A model generated the notes under the pieces. That model was given only the letters and a program-made list of their open reading frames with translations, was not told the DNA's origin and searched no databases. From a virus, in the IMG/VR virus record IMGVR_UViG_3300008339_000456, positions 1 through 24,489 of that record: a DNA stretch of 24,489 nt; one strand, 5' to 3'. The translations under genes were made by a program, and so were the position numbers. Each line of letters begins with the position of its first letter. The first letter of the stretch is position 1. Positions 14,154-22,074 of this stretch are shown here, one piece after another.

Positions 14154-15194
14154 TTAGGCCGGTACTACGAAAGCCAATCCAGCGTAATCACGAAGTTCTT
14201 TTGTGCCGTACACAGTGTCAGAAGTAACCATAGTACCAAGGTACTCCTGCTTGTACTGAGACTGAGTGCGGATAGCTTGCTGAGTAGCCAAGGCCATTGC
14301 GTCTTTGTGGAAGATCATGCCAGCGCGATAACGGGTATCGGTAGGTGTAGAAGTGTTCCAGTCCACAGTCAGACCGAACTCATCAACATACGCAGCACCA
14401 CCAGAAGTCAAGCTCGTTGCTGAGAAGTTGACAGACTGTGTGGAGGTCACGCTATTAACGTGAATGAACGGGCAGTTGGACGAGGTGAATACTTCCACGC
14501 CGTACAGATTGCCCAACATGCCCGTCTTGATGGTGTCGCCATCACCCTTGAACGCTTGTTCGGTAAAGCGAGCAATACCGCGCAAAGTGTTGGACTCCAC
14601 AGGTGGGATAATCATGTACAACTCATTGGAAGCAATGTCGCTGTCCTCAAGTGTCTGAATCATCTTGCGAATGCCAGCATCAGTGAGGGTCGTACCGTTG
14701 CCCGGAGTCGCACCGGAGAACAAGGTAGAACCGTTACCGCCGATTACGGCTTTCTCGTACAAGTTAGTCGCACCAGCGATGGAACCACCGTTGAACCCCG
14801 CACCCAACAGATGCAAGTCACGATCAATACGACGAGCCAGTGAATAACCGGCATCTTCGGTGTAGAACTTACGCATGGATGACAACGATTGCATTTCGGC
14901 AATGTCCTCATACATTTTGGTGTACTCAAAGTGGCGATTGATGACAACCAGCACCTCAGTTGCAGTATCTGCAATTGGGTTGACTTGGGTGTTAGCCAGT
15001 TTCAGCGAGGGGTCGCCACGTCCGGGCACTGGAATGTGCAGTGTGTCACCCTTTTTACCTTTGAATGAAATGGGGGTAACAAGATTGCCAACGACCAGCT
15101 TTTGCTTGTACGTGGCAATGACTTCATCTGACCAAATCTCGGGGATGAATTTGTCGGATGTGGTGGTGGTTACGTGATTAGAACCTAAAGGCAT
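14154..15194 (-). CDS. Major capsid protein
   Basis: 346 residues. ATG 15194 has AGGAG seven bases upstream. The N-terminus has TTTSDKFIPEIWSDEVIATY, then LVVGNLVTPISFKGKKGDTL and IPVPGRGD, the typical opening of HK97-fold coat proteins of podoviruses and related groups (P-E-I-W-S near the start, hydrophobic N-arm, GDT-x-x-I-P). A long helix follows (RKFYTEDAGYSLARRIDRDL), then LYMIIPPVESNTLRGIA. The C-terminal part is AGMIFHKDAMALATQQAIRT, with the F/H-K/R-x-A/S-x-x-L/A motif of coat proteins. Its place after the scaffold gene supports the assignment. No cleavage peptide is evident. Confidence 0.9.
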   Translation of the reverse strand: MPLGSNHVTTTTSDKFIPEIWSDEVIATYKQKLVVGNLVTPISFKGKKGDTLHIPVPGRGDPSLKLANTQVNPIADTATEVLVVINRHFEYTKMYEDIAEMQSLSSMRKFYTEDAGYSLARRIDRDLHLLGAGFNGGSIAGATNLYEKAVIGGNGSTLFSGATPGNGTTLTDAGIRKMIQTLEDSDIASNELYMIIPPVESNTLRGIARFTEQAFKGDGDTIKTGMLGNLYGVEVFTSSNCPFIHVNSVTSTQSVNFSATSLTSGGAAYVDEFGLTVDWNTSTPTDTRYRAGMIFHKDAMALATQQAIRTQSQYKQEYLGTMVTSDTVYGTKELRDYAGLAFVVPA

Positions 15195-15211
15195 GATTAA
15201 CTCCTGCGAAT

Positions 15212-15964
15212 TTATTTAACTCGACCTGATCGGTATGCTTCCAATATCTCATCAGACATGGCCTCATACTTATTCGGGTCACGGATTTTCAAACGAATCA
15301 GATCAGCACGACGATACATTTTCTTAGAACTCTCACCGCTACCGCCAGTCTCTACGGCCGCTGCGCTCAAAGCCTTGTCTCGGGCGGTGTTATCCGCAAC
15401 TTCGACCTGCTTTTGACGCACTGACCGCAATTCCTTGTAGGTAGACAACAACTCGTTGGCAGCATCTACGTCATAGTTGTCGGCTTGTTGGAACAACTGT
15501 TGGCGAACCTTACTTGCTTTGACCCAAGTTTGGAACCCCACATCCTTGACGACTTCATGCGCGTCAGGATGCATTGCTGCAAGCCTTTGCTTTGACTGTT
15601 CCGCTTGTACTTGTTTCGCGTATTGCTCAACAGCGATTACTCGCGGATTATTCTCAATCTGCTGACGAATTGCCTCTTGTGGATTTTCAAAAAAATCTAT
15701 CTCTTTCGGCTCATCTGCTACTTTTTTGGGCGAACTCAATTGCGACTTGATTAGCTCGTCAGCAAGTTGTCGCACCTCATGGACTTCACGACCCTGACGA
15801 TCAATCAGCTTCTCAGCCTCTTGATGCATCCTAGCCACTTCCGCAACTGACTTACCTTTGTATTTTTCCGGCAAATCTGCTGTGTTGTCCTGCTGCGTAG
15901 CGTGTTGTTGTTCAACCGCTTCTAACTCACCTACGTCACCGTCAATGTCTTGAAATTCACTCAT
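15212..15964 (-). CDS. Scaffolding protein
   Basis: 250 residues, highly charged and helical. The motif LPEKYKGKSVAEVARMHQEA, then KLIDRQGREVHEVRQLADEL, is characteristic of podovirus scaffolding proteins (acidic N-terminus, L-P-x-K-Y-x-G-K-S, long helix). Further helices span residues ~100-200 (FQTWVKASKVRQQLFQQADN). The basic C-terminus (KMYRRADLIRLKIRDPNKYE) may bind the coat protein. ATG 15964 has GGAGGA upstream, a strong ribosome site. It lies directly before the major capsid gene, the usual order. Confidence 0.88.
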   Translation of the reverse strand: MSEFQDIDGDVGELEAVEQQHATQQDNTADLPEKYKGKSVAEVARMHQEAEKLIDRQGREVHEVRQLADELIKSQLSSPKKVADEPKEIDFFENPQEAIRQQIENNPRVIAVEQYAKQVQAEQSKQRLAAMHPDAHEVVKDVGFQTWVKASKVRQQLFQQADNYDVDAANELLSTYKELRSVRQKQVEVADNTARDKALSAAAVETGGSGESSKKMYRRADLIRLKIRDPNKYEAMSDEILEAYRSGRVK

Positions 15965-16037
15965 ATTGTCCTCCGGCCCAATGGGTTGTCGGTTAAAAAT
16001 GACTCACGCCTAGAAGGGTTAGTGAGCACGTACTACA

Positions 16038-16066
16038 TTTATACCATAAATCAAGAATAAACTGAA
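16038..16066 (-). promoter_or_regulatory. Extended -10 promoter candidate ahead of scaffold and capsid
   Basis: In the 113-base gap between the SGNH protein gene and the scaffold gene. Minus strand: TTCAGT (weak -35, 16066-16061), 17-base spacer ending TGG, then TATAAA (16043-16038), giving an extended -10 (TGGTATAAA). The gap is one of only two in the late operon long enough for a promoter, and it precedes the capsid genes, which need high expression. The -35 match is poor (3 of 6), so this is a moderate call. Confidence 0.5.
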
Positions 16067-16077
16067 ATATTGCGTAC

Positions 16078-17943
16078 TTACGCATCCATTGGCATCATGC
16101 GAACGCTGCCAATCTTGATAGTTACAGCAGTGCCTGCCGCGTCAAATTCAAGTTTGAAAGTTGCGCTGCAATTGGTTACCGCGCCAGATGGAATAACAAA
16201 CTCTGGACTTGTGAAGAAAAACACACCGTCACTGTCAATTGCGATCTGACTAGCGGTGGATGATCCGTTTATTGCCGCAGCCAGTGTTCCACTGGGGCCA
16301 CCGATTGAAGCCGAGTTGTAAAACTGGAGGTTGCGGATATTTGCCCCACTAGCCCCGGTAATCGCAACTTCTGCAACCCATCGGTAGGTTTTGCCCACAA
16401 AGGTCGGCAGTCGTGCGTTTTGTGCTGTCGAATCTGTACGGACAGTAAGTACCGAACTTGCAACGCTTGGTGTCATGATTGCGGTGATGTCAAACCCGCG
16501 ACCATCAGAGCGTGAAACACACGAAATTGCTGGAGCTACGGCCCAAGTTGCCGTTGCATCAACAATCCAGCCTGTAGGTGCTGTTCCTGTTGCTGGAGCA
16601 TTGACAGTGCCGCCAGAATTTGTCCAAGGCGCTCTATCGTGCAAATCCAAGTTAGCCGTGTTGAATCCGTAGTTGTCAGTAATGCTTGTGACTTTGTTGT
16701 CTACTTCCGGTAGCAAATTGACTAAGGCTGTATAAGCTTTGCGACCAATAGCCAATGCACCTTTGCTGTTGTAGTGTACGGTGTCAGATGCTTGATACAT
16801 TGATGCCGTACCGTAGCCGTTAGCGTCCGTAGGATTAATAATCGCGTTGTAAGCATCTACAACAACCAGGCCTTTGTAGACAGTTGCAGCCCTGCGAATC
16901 CATTGGTTAATGTTTTGCAAGTTCGCATTTCGTGCTGCGGTGTAGAAAGCGCCTGCTCCACCATAGGGGGGAATGGTCTTAATTACGCACAAGATATTGC
17001 GGCTGGTGATTTGCGTAATGATGGATTGCAGGTTTGCAATGATGGTTGCGTATGCCACATCGCCATTCACATCATTGGTGCCGCCTTGGAAATAAACAAC
17101 TTGCGGGTTTAGTGCAAAAACACCGTTGATACGTGCCAGCATTTGCGTAGTCGTCTGAGTCGCAACGCCCATATTCGCCACAAATCGCATGCGCCCACCA
17201 AGTAAGGCATTTGCCCAAACAAAATCGCCAGCTTGGAAAAGTTGATTTTGCGCAACAACAGTGCCGCCAGAGGTCGAGCCGTTTGAGCCACTATTCACGT
17301 AAGAGAATGACGTGCTACTGATGTATGTTATTGGCGTATTGAGTGCCTGATACGTGGCATCTGACATATTGACAATGTTGGCGAACTGCCCTGTACGCAT
17401 GCCGTGGGCTGAGGCAGTTGTGACCGTCACCACATTTGATGCGCGGCTGATAGTTGAAACAGAAACAGAGCTATTGTTGTATTGGGAGAGGCTATCACCA
17501 AACAATACAGTTCTCAGGCCGTTTCCCCCGGCCAAAGAGATTATTGATCCATCCGGGCCGACCATGCCGGTAATATTGCCATCACTGCTCAAACTGTACG
17601 CCGGACCTAATGAATTGACGACAGTTTTCGCATAACTTCGCAATGTGATGCGGTCTGACACACCCAACTCGCCCTCAACGGAATAGTTGACATCCCCTGT
17701 TGTTGCGGTCAACTTAAAATACAAACTCTGCAAGTCCTCATCAACTCTCAGCGCAGTCCTAACCGAGTATGAACCTTGGGTGATCCATGTTGCACTATTG
17801 CCGTTAATGTCAGAAAGGGTCGAGGTCGTATATGTTACGGTAACTGTCGCTCCACTTGAGGGAGTCAGAATTAACCAACCGTCAGCGTTGACAAATATCT
17901 CGGAGGTTGTTGTACCTGCACTAACTGTAGTCGGTGTGTTCAT
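16078..17943 (-). CDS. SGNH/GDSL-hydrolase spike-like protein
   Basis: 621 residues. An N-terminal beta domain (~1-100) precedes an SGNH hydrolase: block I GDSLS with Ser151, a block II-like Gly259 (VANMGVAT), block III GGTND with Asn290, and block V DTVH with Asp387 and His390. Residues ~161-232 (ISRASNVVTVTTASAHGMRT, then TYISSTSFSYVNSGSNGSTS) form a fibre-type module inserted between block I and the rest. The C-terminal ~440-621 is beta-rich, possibly carbohydrate-binding. ATG 17943 has GAGGG upstream. Many phage SGNH domains are O-acetyl esterases acting on host capsule or LPS, so a tailspike or decoration enzyme is likely. It lies in the head cluster, far from the fibres. Hydrolase identity is strong; substrate is inference. 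Confidence 0.88.
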   Translation of the reverse strand: MNTPTTVSAGTTTSEIFVNADGWLILTPSSGATVTVTYTTSTLSDINGNSATWITQGSYSVRTALRVDEDLQSLYFKLTATTGDVNYSVEGELGVSDRITLRSYAKTVVNSLGPAYSLSSDGNITGMVGPDGSIISLAGGNGLRTVLFGDSLSQYNNSSVSVSTISRASNVVTVTTASAHGMRTGQFANIVNMSDATYQALNTPITYISSTSFSYVNSGSNGSTSGGTVVAQNQLFQAGDFVWANALLGGRMRFVANMGVATQTTTQMLARINGVFALNPQVVYFQGGTNDVNGDVAYATIIANLQSIITQITSRNILCVIKTIPPYGGAGAFYTAARNANLQNINQWIRRAATVYKGLVVVDAYNAIINPTDANGYGTASMYQASDTVHYNSKGALAIGRKAYTALVNLLPEVDNKVTSITDNYGFNTANLDLHDRAPWTNSGGTVNAPATGTAPTGWIVDATATWAVAPAISCVSRSDGRGFDITAIMTPSVASSVLTVRTDSTAQNARLPTFVGKTYRWVAEVAITGASGANIRNLQFYNSASIGGPSGTLAAAINGSSTASQIAIDSDGVFFFTSPEFVIPSGAVTNCSATFKLEFDAAGTAVTIKIGSVRMMPMDA

Positions 17944-17948
17944 AATAG

Positions 17949-18179
17949 TTACCCTCGTCTCGCTTTAATTTTTGCGTTATCCTCTCGGATTCTAGCCCAT
18001 TTTTCAGCAGCACCGGGGAATGATCCAGTGATACCTTCAAGGCGTACCGTAGGCATACCCATGATTTGCACAGCGTCACCTTGACATTCAGGACACTCGA
18101 TGTTGTGAAAGTCAGTATCCACTAACTTCTCGGTGGTCGTACCGCAGTGTCCACAAACGAAATCTCTAAGTGTTCTCAA
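17949..18179 (-). CDS. FmdB-like zinc-ribbon protein, TTG start
   Basis: 76 residues. The frame starts at TTG 18179, which has AGGAG seven bases upstream; no ATG lies near the N-terminus. The N-terminal half carries CGHC and CPEC (residues ~9-33), a four-Cys zinc ribbon like that of FmdB-family small regulatory proteins. A basic C-terminal helix follows (AAEKWARIREDNAKIKARRG). It overlaps the upstream gene by 14 bases and is followed by the SGNH gene after five bases. Such proteins occur near portal genes in related phages; what it binds is unknown. Confidence 0.8.
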   Translation of the reverse strand: MRTLRDFVCGHCGTTTEKLVDTDFHNIECPECQGDAVQIMGMPTVRLEGITGSFPGAAEKWARIREDNAKIKARRG

Positions 18180-18402
18180 GTTTCAACTCCTCGTAAGCCA
18201 ATTCACTAGTTTCCTTCAATGACACCAGCCAGCGCATGATAGAGATTTCACCTTGGCGAAATCTCAGTGTATCGGCGGTAACGCCAGCCAGCGTGTCTGT
18301 GGTTTTGAGCATCACCTCAACGTCTGCGATGAGGTCTTTCCACCCCTGAGAACCCATCATGTCAAGGCGGTTCTCATAGTATTTTTGAAGTTCCGGTGTC
18401 AT
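18166..18402 (-). CDS. Small helical protein next to portal
   Basis: 78 residues from ATG 18402, which directly abuts the portal stop (TAAATG). The sequence is helical and charged (MTPELQKYYENRLDMMGSQG, then DLIADVEVMLKTTDTLAGV and FRQGEISIMRWLVSLKETSE). No motif is visible. Proteins of this size and type are often encoded after podovirus portal genes, sometimes called portal-associated, but their function is unclear to me. Translation probably depends on coupling with the portal gene, since no good ribosome site is seen. Confidence 0.75.
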   Translation of the reverse strand: MTPELQKYYENRLDMMGSQGWKDLIADVEVMLKTTDTLAGVTADTLRFRQGEISIMRWLVSLKETSELAYEELKLENT

Positions 18403-20388
18403 TTACATGCTCTGATTTGTTGATTTTGCTGCCATCTGCATCCGGGCAATGTTCTCATTGGAGTCAATGTCCTTCTCTTTGAGAATCAACTCAGCAATAC
18501 GCGCCCGACGCTCAAAGTCAGCACCCTCATTGTCCTCATTCAAATTGTTTGACAACGCGGAGACAATCTTCGCCTTGGCAATGTCCGGTGCAACTTGGGT
18601 TTCGACCATGATCTGCTGTGTCTCGGCTTGGGTTTTCTCAACCTTGGCCTGTTTCTCAGCCATCTCAAGCTGCATGCCCTGCTGCTGCATCTGCTGCTGT
18701 TTCGGGTCTGGTTTCGATGCTTTATCCAGTTGGGTCAGCATATCCTCGCGGTTCGGCAAAGAACTATTCTTGACCACGGCCTGCATCAGAATCGGGGTCA
18801 GTGGGCTGTTCGCACCTAAAGTCTGAATCAGGAAAGCCAGTTGTTTCTGCTCGTACTCACGCGCAATGATACCCAAAGTCGCTGTGGGGATGAACTTCAC
18901 GTCAACGGACGGGTATCGCTTCGGGTCGAATTGCATATAACGCCACGCGGCCTTATATATGAACGGAATAAGGAAATCCTCTTGAAAATTGACCAGTACC
19001 CGCTTGTACTTCTTAATCATGGTGGCAGTTGCCATGTCCATGTTACCGTCACGCGACACCTGAGACACCGCACCATTGGAGTCAATTGTGCCCGATGCCA
19101 TCGTCAGCATACGCTCAAACTCTTTGGAAGTCTGCATTGCCTGACCATCCGTAGAGCCGAACTTGAACGGCATCAGAATCTCGTTCGGATTGCCGCTGAC
19201 CATGAAGTTGTTACCCGGTTTGACCTCGTACTTCGCACCGCGAGGCAGTCGTGTAGCGTCCATTGCCATCATGGGTGCTGTGGTCAGCGCCAGCGAGTCC
19301 ATGTGGGAGCGCATGGATCCATCAATCGCAGCCTGCATGTTCATTGACTTCTCGACAGTACCACGCCCCAATAGTCGCAACGGCACGGTGTCGGCCTGAT
19401 AGGACAGAACAGGCCTGTCCTTCATCATGTAGGGGGATTCCTCTGCCTTGAGCAGCAAGTCACCGTTGGCAATAACCACTATGGCCTCCACCATGTCGGA
19501 GTAGTCCTCCAACTCGTCCTCCATCACCTTCTCGAACTCGTCGTTACCACTCAAATACTCTCTAGGTACTAACCCGTAGTAAGTGAGCACTAACACCTTG
19601 TTATCTTCAAAATTGGTGATTTCTTGAGTGACTTCCTGCGAATCGTCTTGGTACATCGAGGTCACATCAACGTCGAAATACTTACCGGAGGCAATGCCCT
19701 CGGCAATCTTGTGGATGCTGACGTACTTCTCAATGGCAACACCCATACAGTCATCAATTTCAGTCCCATTGGGGTCGAAAAGGAAGTTTTTGGGGTTGAC
19801 TGGGTTCAATTTGATCGAAATGCGCTCGCTCTCACCCACACCATAGGCTTGAGTTGTCGCATCCAACGGAACGGTCATTGGTTTGTAGTTTTTGACCTTG
19901 GAAACGATGATTTCACCGATACCAGTGCCATAAATCTCAGCCAACAGTGCAATCTGGTCGAAATTCTTGCGAATCTTGTCCTGTGCAAAGTCCTCTTTTA
20001 GCTGATTCTTCAACTTCTCAACGTCAACTCCGCCATTCTTGTCAGCCAAGTCGTCCTTGATGTCGAAATACTCACCCTGACCAAAGATCGCCTCCATAAT
20101 CTCGGCATGGCGAGTCTCTACGGCCTGTTGTGTAGCTGGAGAAATTAGCTTAGATCGCTCGGAGTTACGAATCTTGTCCTCAGACGCCCACTGACCACGG
20201 AAAATTCGCTCATACTTGAGCCAATCGTCCATGTAGTTCTGGTCACGGTACTCGCGCCAACGGTCTGTATGGTCGATGATGAACGCAGTCAGCTCCTTCT
20301 GAGCCTCAGATGGCTCGAAGTGCTTCGGCTCAGGAGGTTCATCCCCCATGTCATCCACAATCTCTCCGGTATTCTCGTAGTCGCTCAT
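18403..20388 (-). CDS. Portal protein
   Basis: 661 residues from ATG 20388; GAGG lies seven bases upstream. The adjoining ATG at 20391 is possible but only four bases from it. The N-terminal third is acidic with WREYRDQNYMDDWLKYERIF, then SKLISPATQQAVETRHAEIM, a pattern of podovirus portals. The middle has MQAAIDGSMRSHMDSLALTT and APMMAMDATRLPRGAKYEVK. The C-terminal part is Gln-rich and helical (KQQQMQQQGMQLEMAEKQAK), possibly the barrel or crown helix. It follows the large terminase gene by about 40 bases and precedes the head genes. Family role: dodecameric DNA channel at one capsid vertex. Confidence 0.9.
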   Translation of the reverse strand: MSDYENTGEIVDDMGDEPPEPKHFEPSEAQKELTAFIIDHTDRWREYRDQNYMDDWLKYERIFRGQWASEDKIRNSERSKLISPATQQAVETRHAEIMEAIFGQGEYFDIKDDLADKNGGVDVEKLKNQLKEDFAQDKIRKNFDQIALLAEIYGTGIGEIIVSKVKNYKPMTVPLDATTQAYGVGESERISIKLNPVNPKNFLFDPNGTEIDDCMGVAIEKYVSIHKIAEGIASGKYFDVDVTSMYQDDSQEVTQEITNFEDNKVLVLTYYGLVPREYLSGNDEFEKVMEDELEDYSDMVEAIVVIANGDLLLKAEESPYMMKDRPVLSYQADTVPLRLLGRGTVEKSMNMQAAIDGSMRSHMDSLALTTAPMMAMDATRLPRGAKYEVKPGNNFMVSGNPNEILMPFKFGSTDGQAMQTSKEFERMLTMASGTIDSNGAVSQVSRDGNMDMATATMIKKYKRVLVNFQEDFLIPFIYKAAWRYMQFDPKRYPSVDVKFIPTATLGIIAREYEQKQLAFLIQTLGANSPLTPILMQAVVKNSSLPNREDMLTQLDKASKPDPKQQQMQQQGMQLEMAEKQAKVEKTQAETQQIMVETQVAPDIAKAKIVSALSNNLNEDNEGADFERRARIAELILKEKDIDSNENIARMQMAAKSTNQSM

Positions 20389-20428
20389 CATCGAACCTCA
20401 CGTTAGGCTAACTTGGCGTAGTATACCG

Positions 20429-21694
20429 CTAGAACCCGCACAAGTCGTTCAAAATCTCAGGCTCATACGGCTCCTCAACCTTAGCATAGGTCGTTCTGAC
20501 AAGGTTCGCCACCAAGCTCAAAGCGTCAATCAGGTCATCATGGGCCTTGCTGGACGGGAAGCTCATGTACTCAATCTTGAACTGATCCCACTTCTCCCGG
20601 CTATTCAACGTAATCCTACCGTGCTCAAACAATCCTTGAAGGTTGTAAGTAATCCGGTCGATCTTGTTGCCGCTGATCGCAATGTGCTCAACGTGGGTGT
20701 AGATGTTGTTTTTACGCATCAGGTCGGACAGGTACGGCATCAACGCCTTAGCCAGCGCCCCACGCTCGATACCAGTCGCCAGTGGCTTGTGTGTGCGTAT
20801 GGCTTGAAGTATCCGCACCGCAGTCTCTCGCACGTCCCAGCGCCCGTACTCCACCTTACGCACCCACCACTTACCCTCGTCGTCCACCAGCACCACAGCG
20901 ATGGCGGTATGGTCGAGGTGCTTCTTCTTACTACTCTCAGCCAGCCCCACCGCTTCGAACCCAGCGGGGTCAACTGCGATGAACGTGCTGTACTGCTTGG
21001 GAGGTGTGTCCGAATACTTCAACCATTCCTCTTTGAAAATCGCCCCCTCCATTGTCTGAAACGATGCCATGAACTCTTGGTTAAACGCCTGAGTGCTCAT
21101 GGAACGCCTAGCCTCCTCAATCTCAACCGGGTCGATCAACTCGTTGTCCAGCGTAGTCAGGTGCTTGCTGTACCACTCGGGGAAACTGTCGTCCTGTCCT
21201 CGGTCGAACATATCCCGGAACTCACTAGGACCAGCCTCCGGCGTACCAATGATAGTCGCCGTACCCTTCATGTCAGACAGGGCAGGGCGCACGATCATCG
21301 TCCACACATTCCCCTTCATATCCTTAAACTCATCCAGCGTGGCGTGGTACAGCTTCATACCCCGCAGACTGTCCGGGTTATCCGCACCACGCACGTACAC
21401 CTTCACACCATTAGCGAAAGTAATCTCACTGCTCGAAATGTTAATCTTACTGATGACAGGTCTACCAAGCTCGCATAACAAGTCCCAGACCAGCGTTCGT
21501 GCCATTGACAGCGTTGGGGCTACGTACAGCACACCACCAGTCTTGTCCGGGCACTGCAGCGCCTTAATGATAGTCTCCACCACACTGAACCGAGTCTTAC
21601 CACAGCGCCTACCAGCCACGATAGTCTTGAATCGCTGCTTGACAGCCAGAACCTCACGCTGCCATTTGAGTAAGGGAAAGTCCAAGCTACTCAT
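20429..21694 (-). CDS. terL: Terminase large subunit
   Basis: 421 residues. ATPase motifs: Walker A AGRRCGKT (residues 27-34), Walker B ATLDEF with Asp121-Glu122, and a coupling motif GTPEAG (150-155). Nuclease motifs: AVDPAG with Asp242, GIERG with Glu310, and HDDLIDAL with Asp386/Asp387. This is the full set of an ATP-driven packaging motor with a headful-type nuclease. ATG 21694 overlaps the stop of the HExxH gene (ATGA). The length is normal to slightly short. The downstream gene is the portal, the usual partner. Confidence 0.94.
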   Translation of the reverse strand: MSSLDFPLLKWQREVLAVKQRFKTIVAGRRCGKTRFSVVETIIKALQCPDKTGGVLYVAPTLSMARTLVWDLLCELGRPVISKINISSSEITFANGVKVYVRGADNPDSLRGMKLYHATLDEFKDMKGNVWTMIVRPALSDMKGTATIIGTPEAGPSEFRDMFDRGQDDSFPEWYSKHLTTLDNELIDPVEIEEARRSMSTQAFNQEFMASFQTMEGAIFKEEWLKYSDTPPKQYSTFIAVDPAGFEAVGLAESSKKKHLDHTAIAVVLVDDEGKWWVRKVEYGRWDVRETAVRILQAIRTHKPLATGIERGALAKALMPYLSDLMRKNNIYTHVEHIAISGNKIDRITYNLQGLFEHGRITLNSREKWDQFKIEYMSFPSSKAHDDLIDALSLVANLVRTTYAKVEEPYEPEILNDLCGF

Positions 21695-22074
21695 AGTCGA
21701 TCGGCGTAAGCCGCCATTAGTTCTTGACTTATTGACTGAATCGCATACGCTTCCTGTTCTGCACCGGGGGTATGTTCACCAATACATTCACAATAACGCT
21801 GCCAAATATGCACCGCTTCATGTACCAGCAGTCCGGCAATTTCTACGGCAGTCCTATTCTCACTAACTCGAATACAGACAACCGACGCTTGCTGACCATC
21901 TTTGCTTGTAGCGTGATGTACCGTCGCGTCAGCATGTTCTGTTTTTATCCAATCATCTATTGGTTTGATTCCCAATCCCCTCATGGCAGCAAGATACTCA
22001 CTTTCGCTTGTGCACAAAGTTAAGTAAGGGCCGGGGTGTGCGATGCGCCGATCAAGCCATTTTATTTTACTCAT
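21691..22074 (-). CDS. Small HExxH putative zinc metalloprotein between terminase genes
   Basis: 127 residues from ATG 22074, with GGAG seven bases upstream; the longer frame to 22176 is rejected. Residues 85-89 are HEAVH within a hydrophobic helix (AGLLVHEAVHIWQRY), the zinc-peptidase signature. EQEAYAIQSI lies 17 or so residues later and offers Glu106 or Glu108 as a third ligand, as in gluzincin-like families. The N-terminal half is mixed (KIKWLDRRIAHPGPYLTLCT). No signal or membrane segment. It overlaps the small terminase by 8 bases and TerL by 4 bases. It could be a protease acting in assembly or a catalytically inert zinc protein; the peptidase activity is inference. Confidence 0.8.
   Translation of the reverse strand: MSKIKWLDRRIAHPGPYLTLCTSESEYLAAMRGLGIKPIDDWIKTEHADATVHHATSKDGQQASVVCIRVSENRTAVEIAGLLVHEAVHIWQRYCECIGEHTPGAEQEAYAIQSISQELMAAYADRL

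Noticed and set aside
20402-20412. GTTAG-G-CTAAC inverted repeat and a TATACT box before the portal gene
   Set aside because: The arms are only five bases, and no -35 with acceptable spacing to TATACT was found; too weak to call an operator or promoter.
20540-21478. 312-codon open frame on the plus strand
   Set aside because: It lies antisense to the large terminase, whose ATPase and nuclease motifs are intact; composition (His/Arg/Leu-rich) is that of a reverse-frame shadow and it has no ribosome site.
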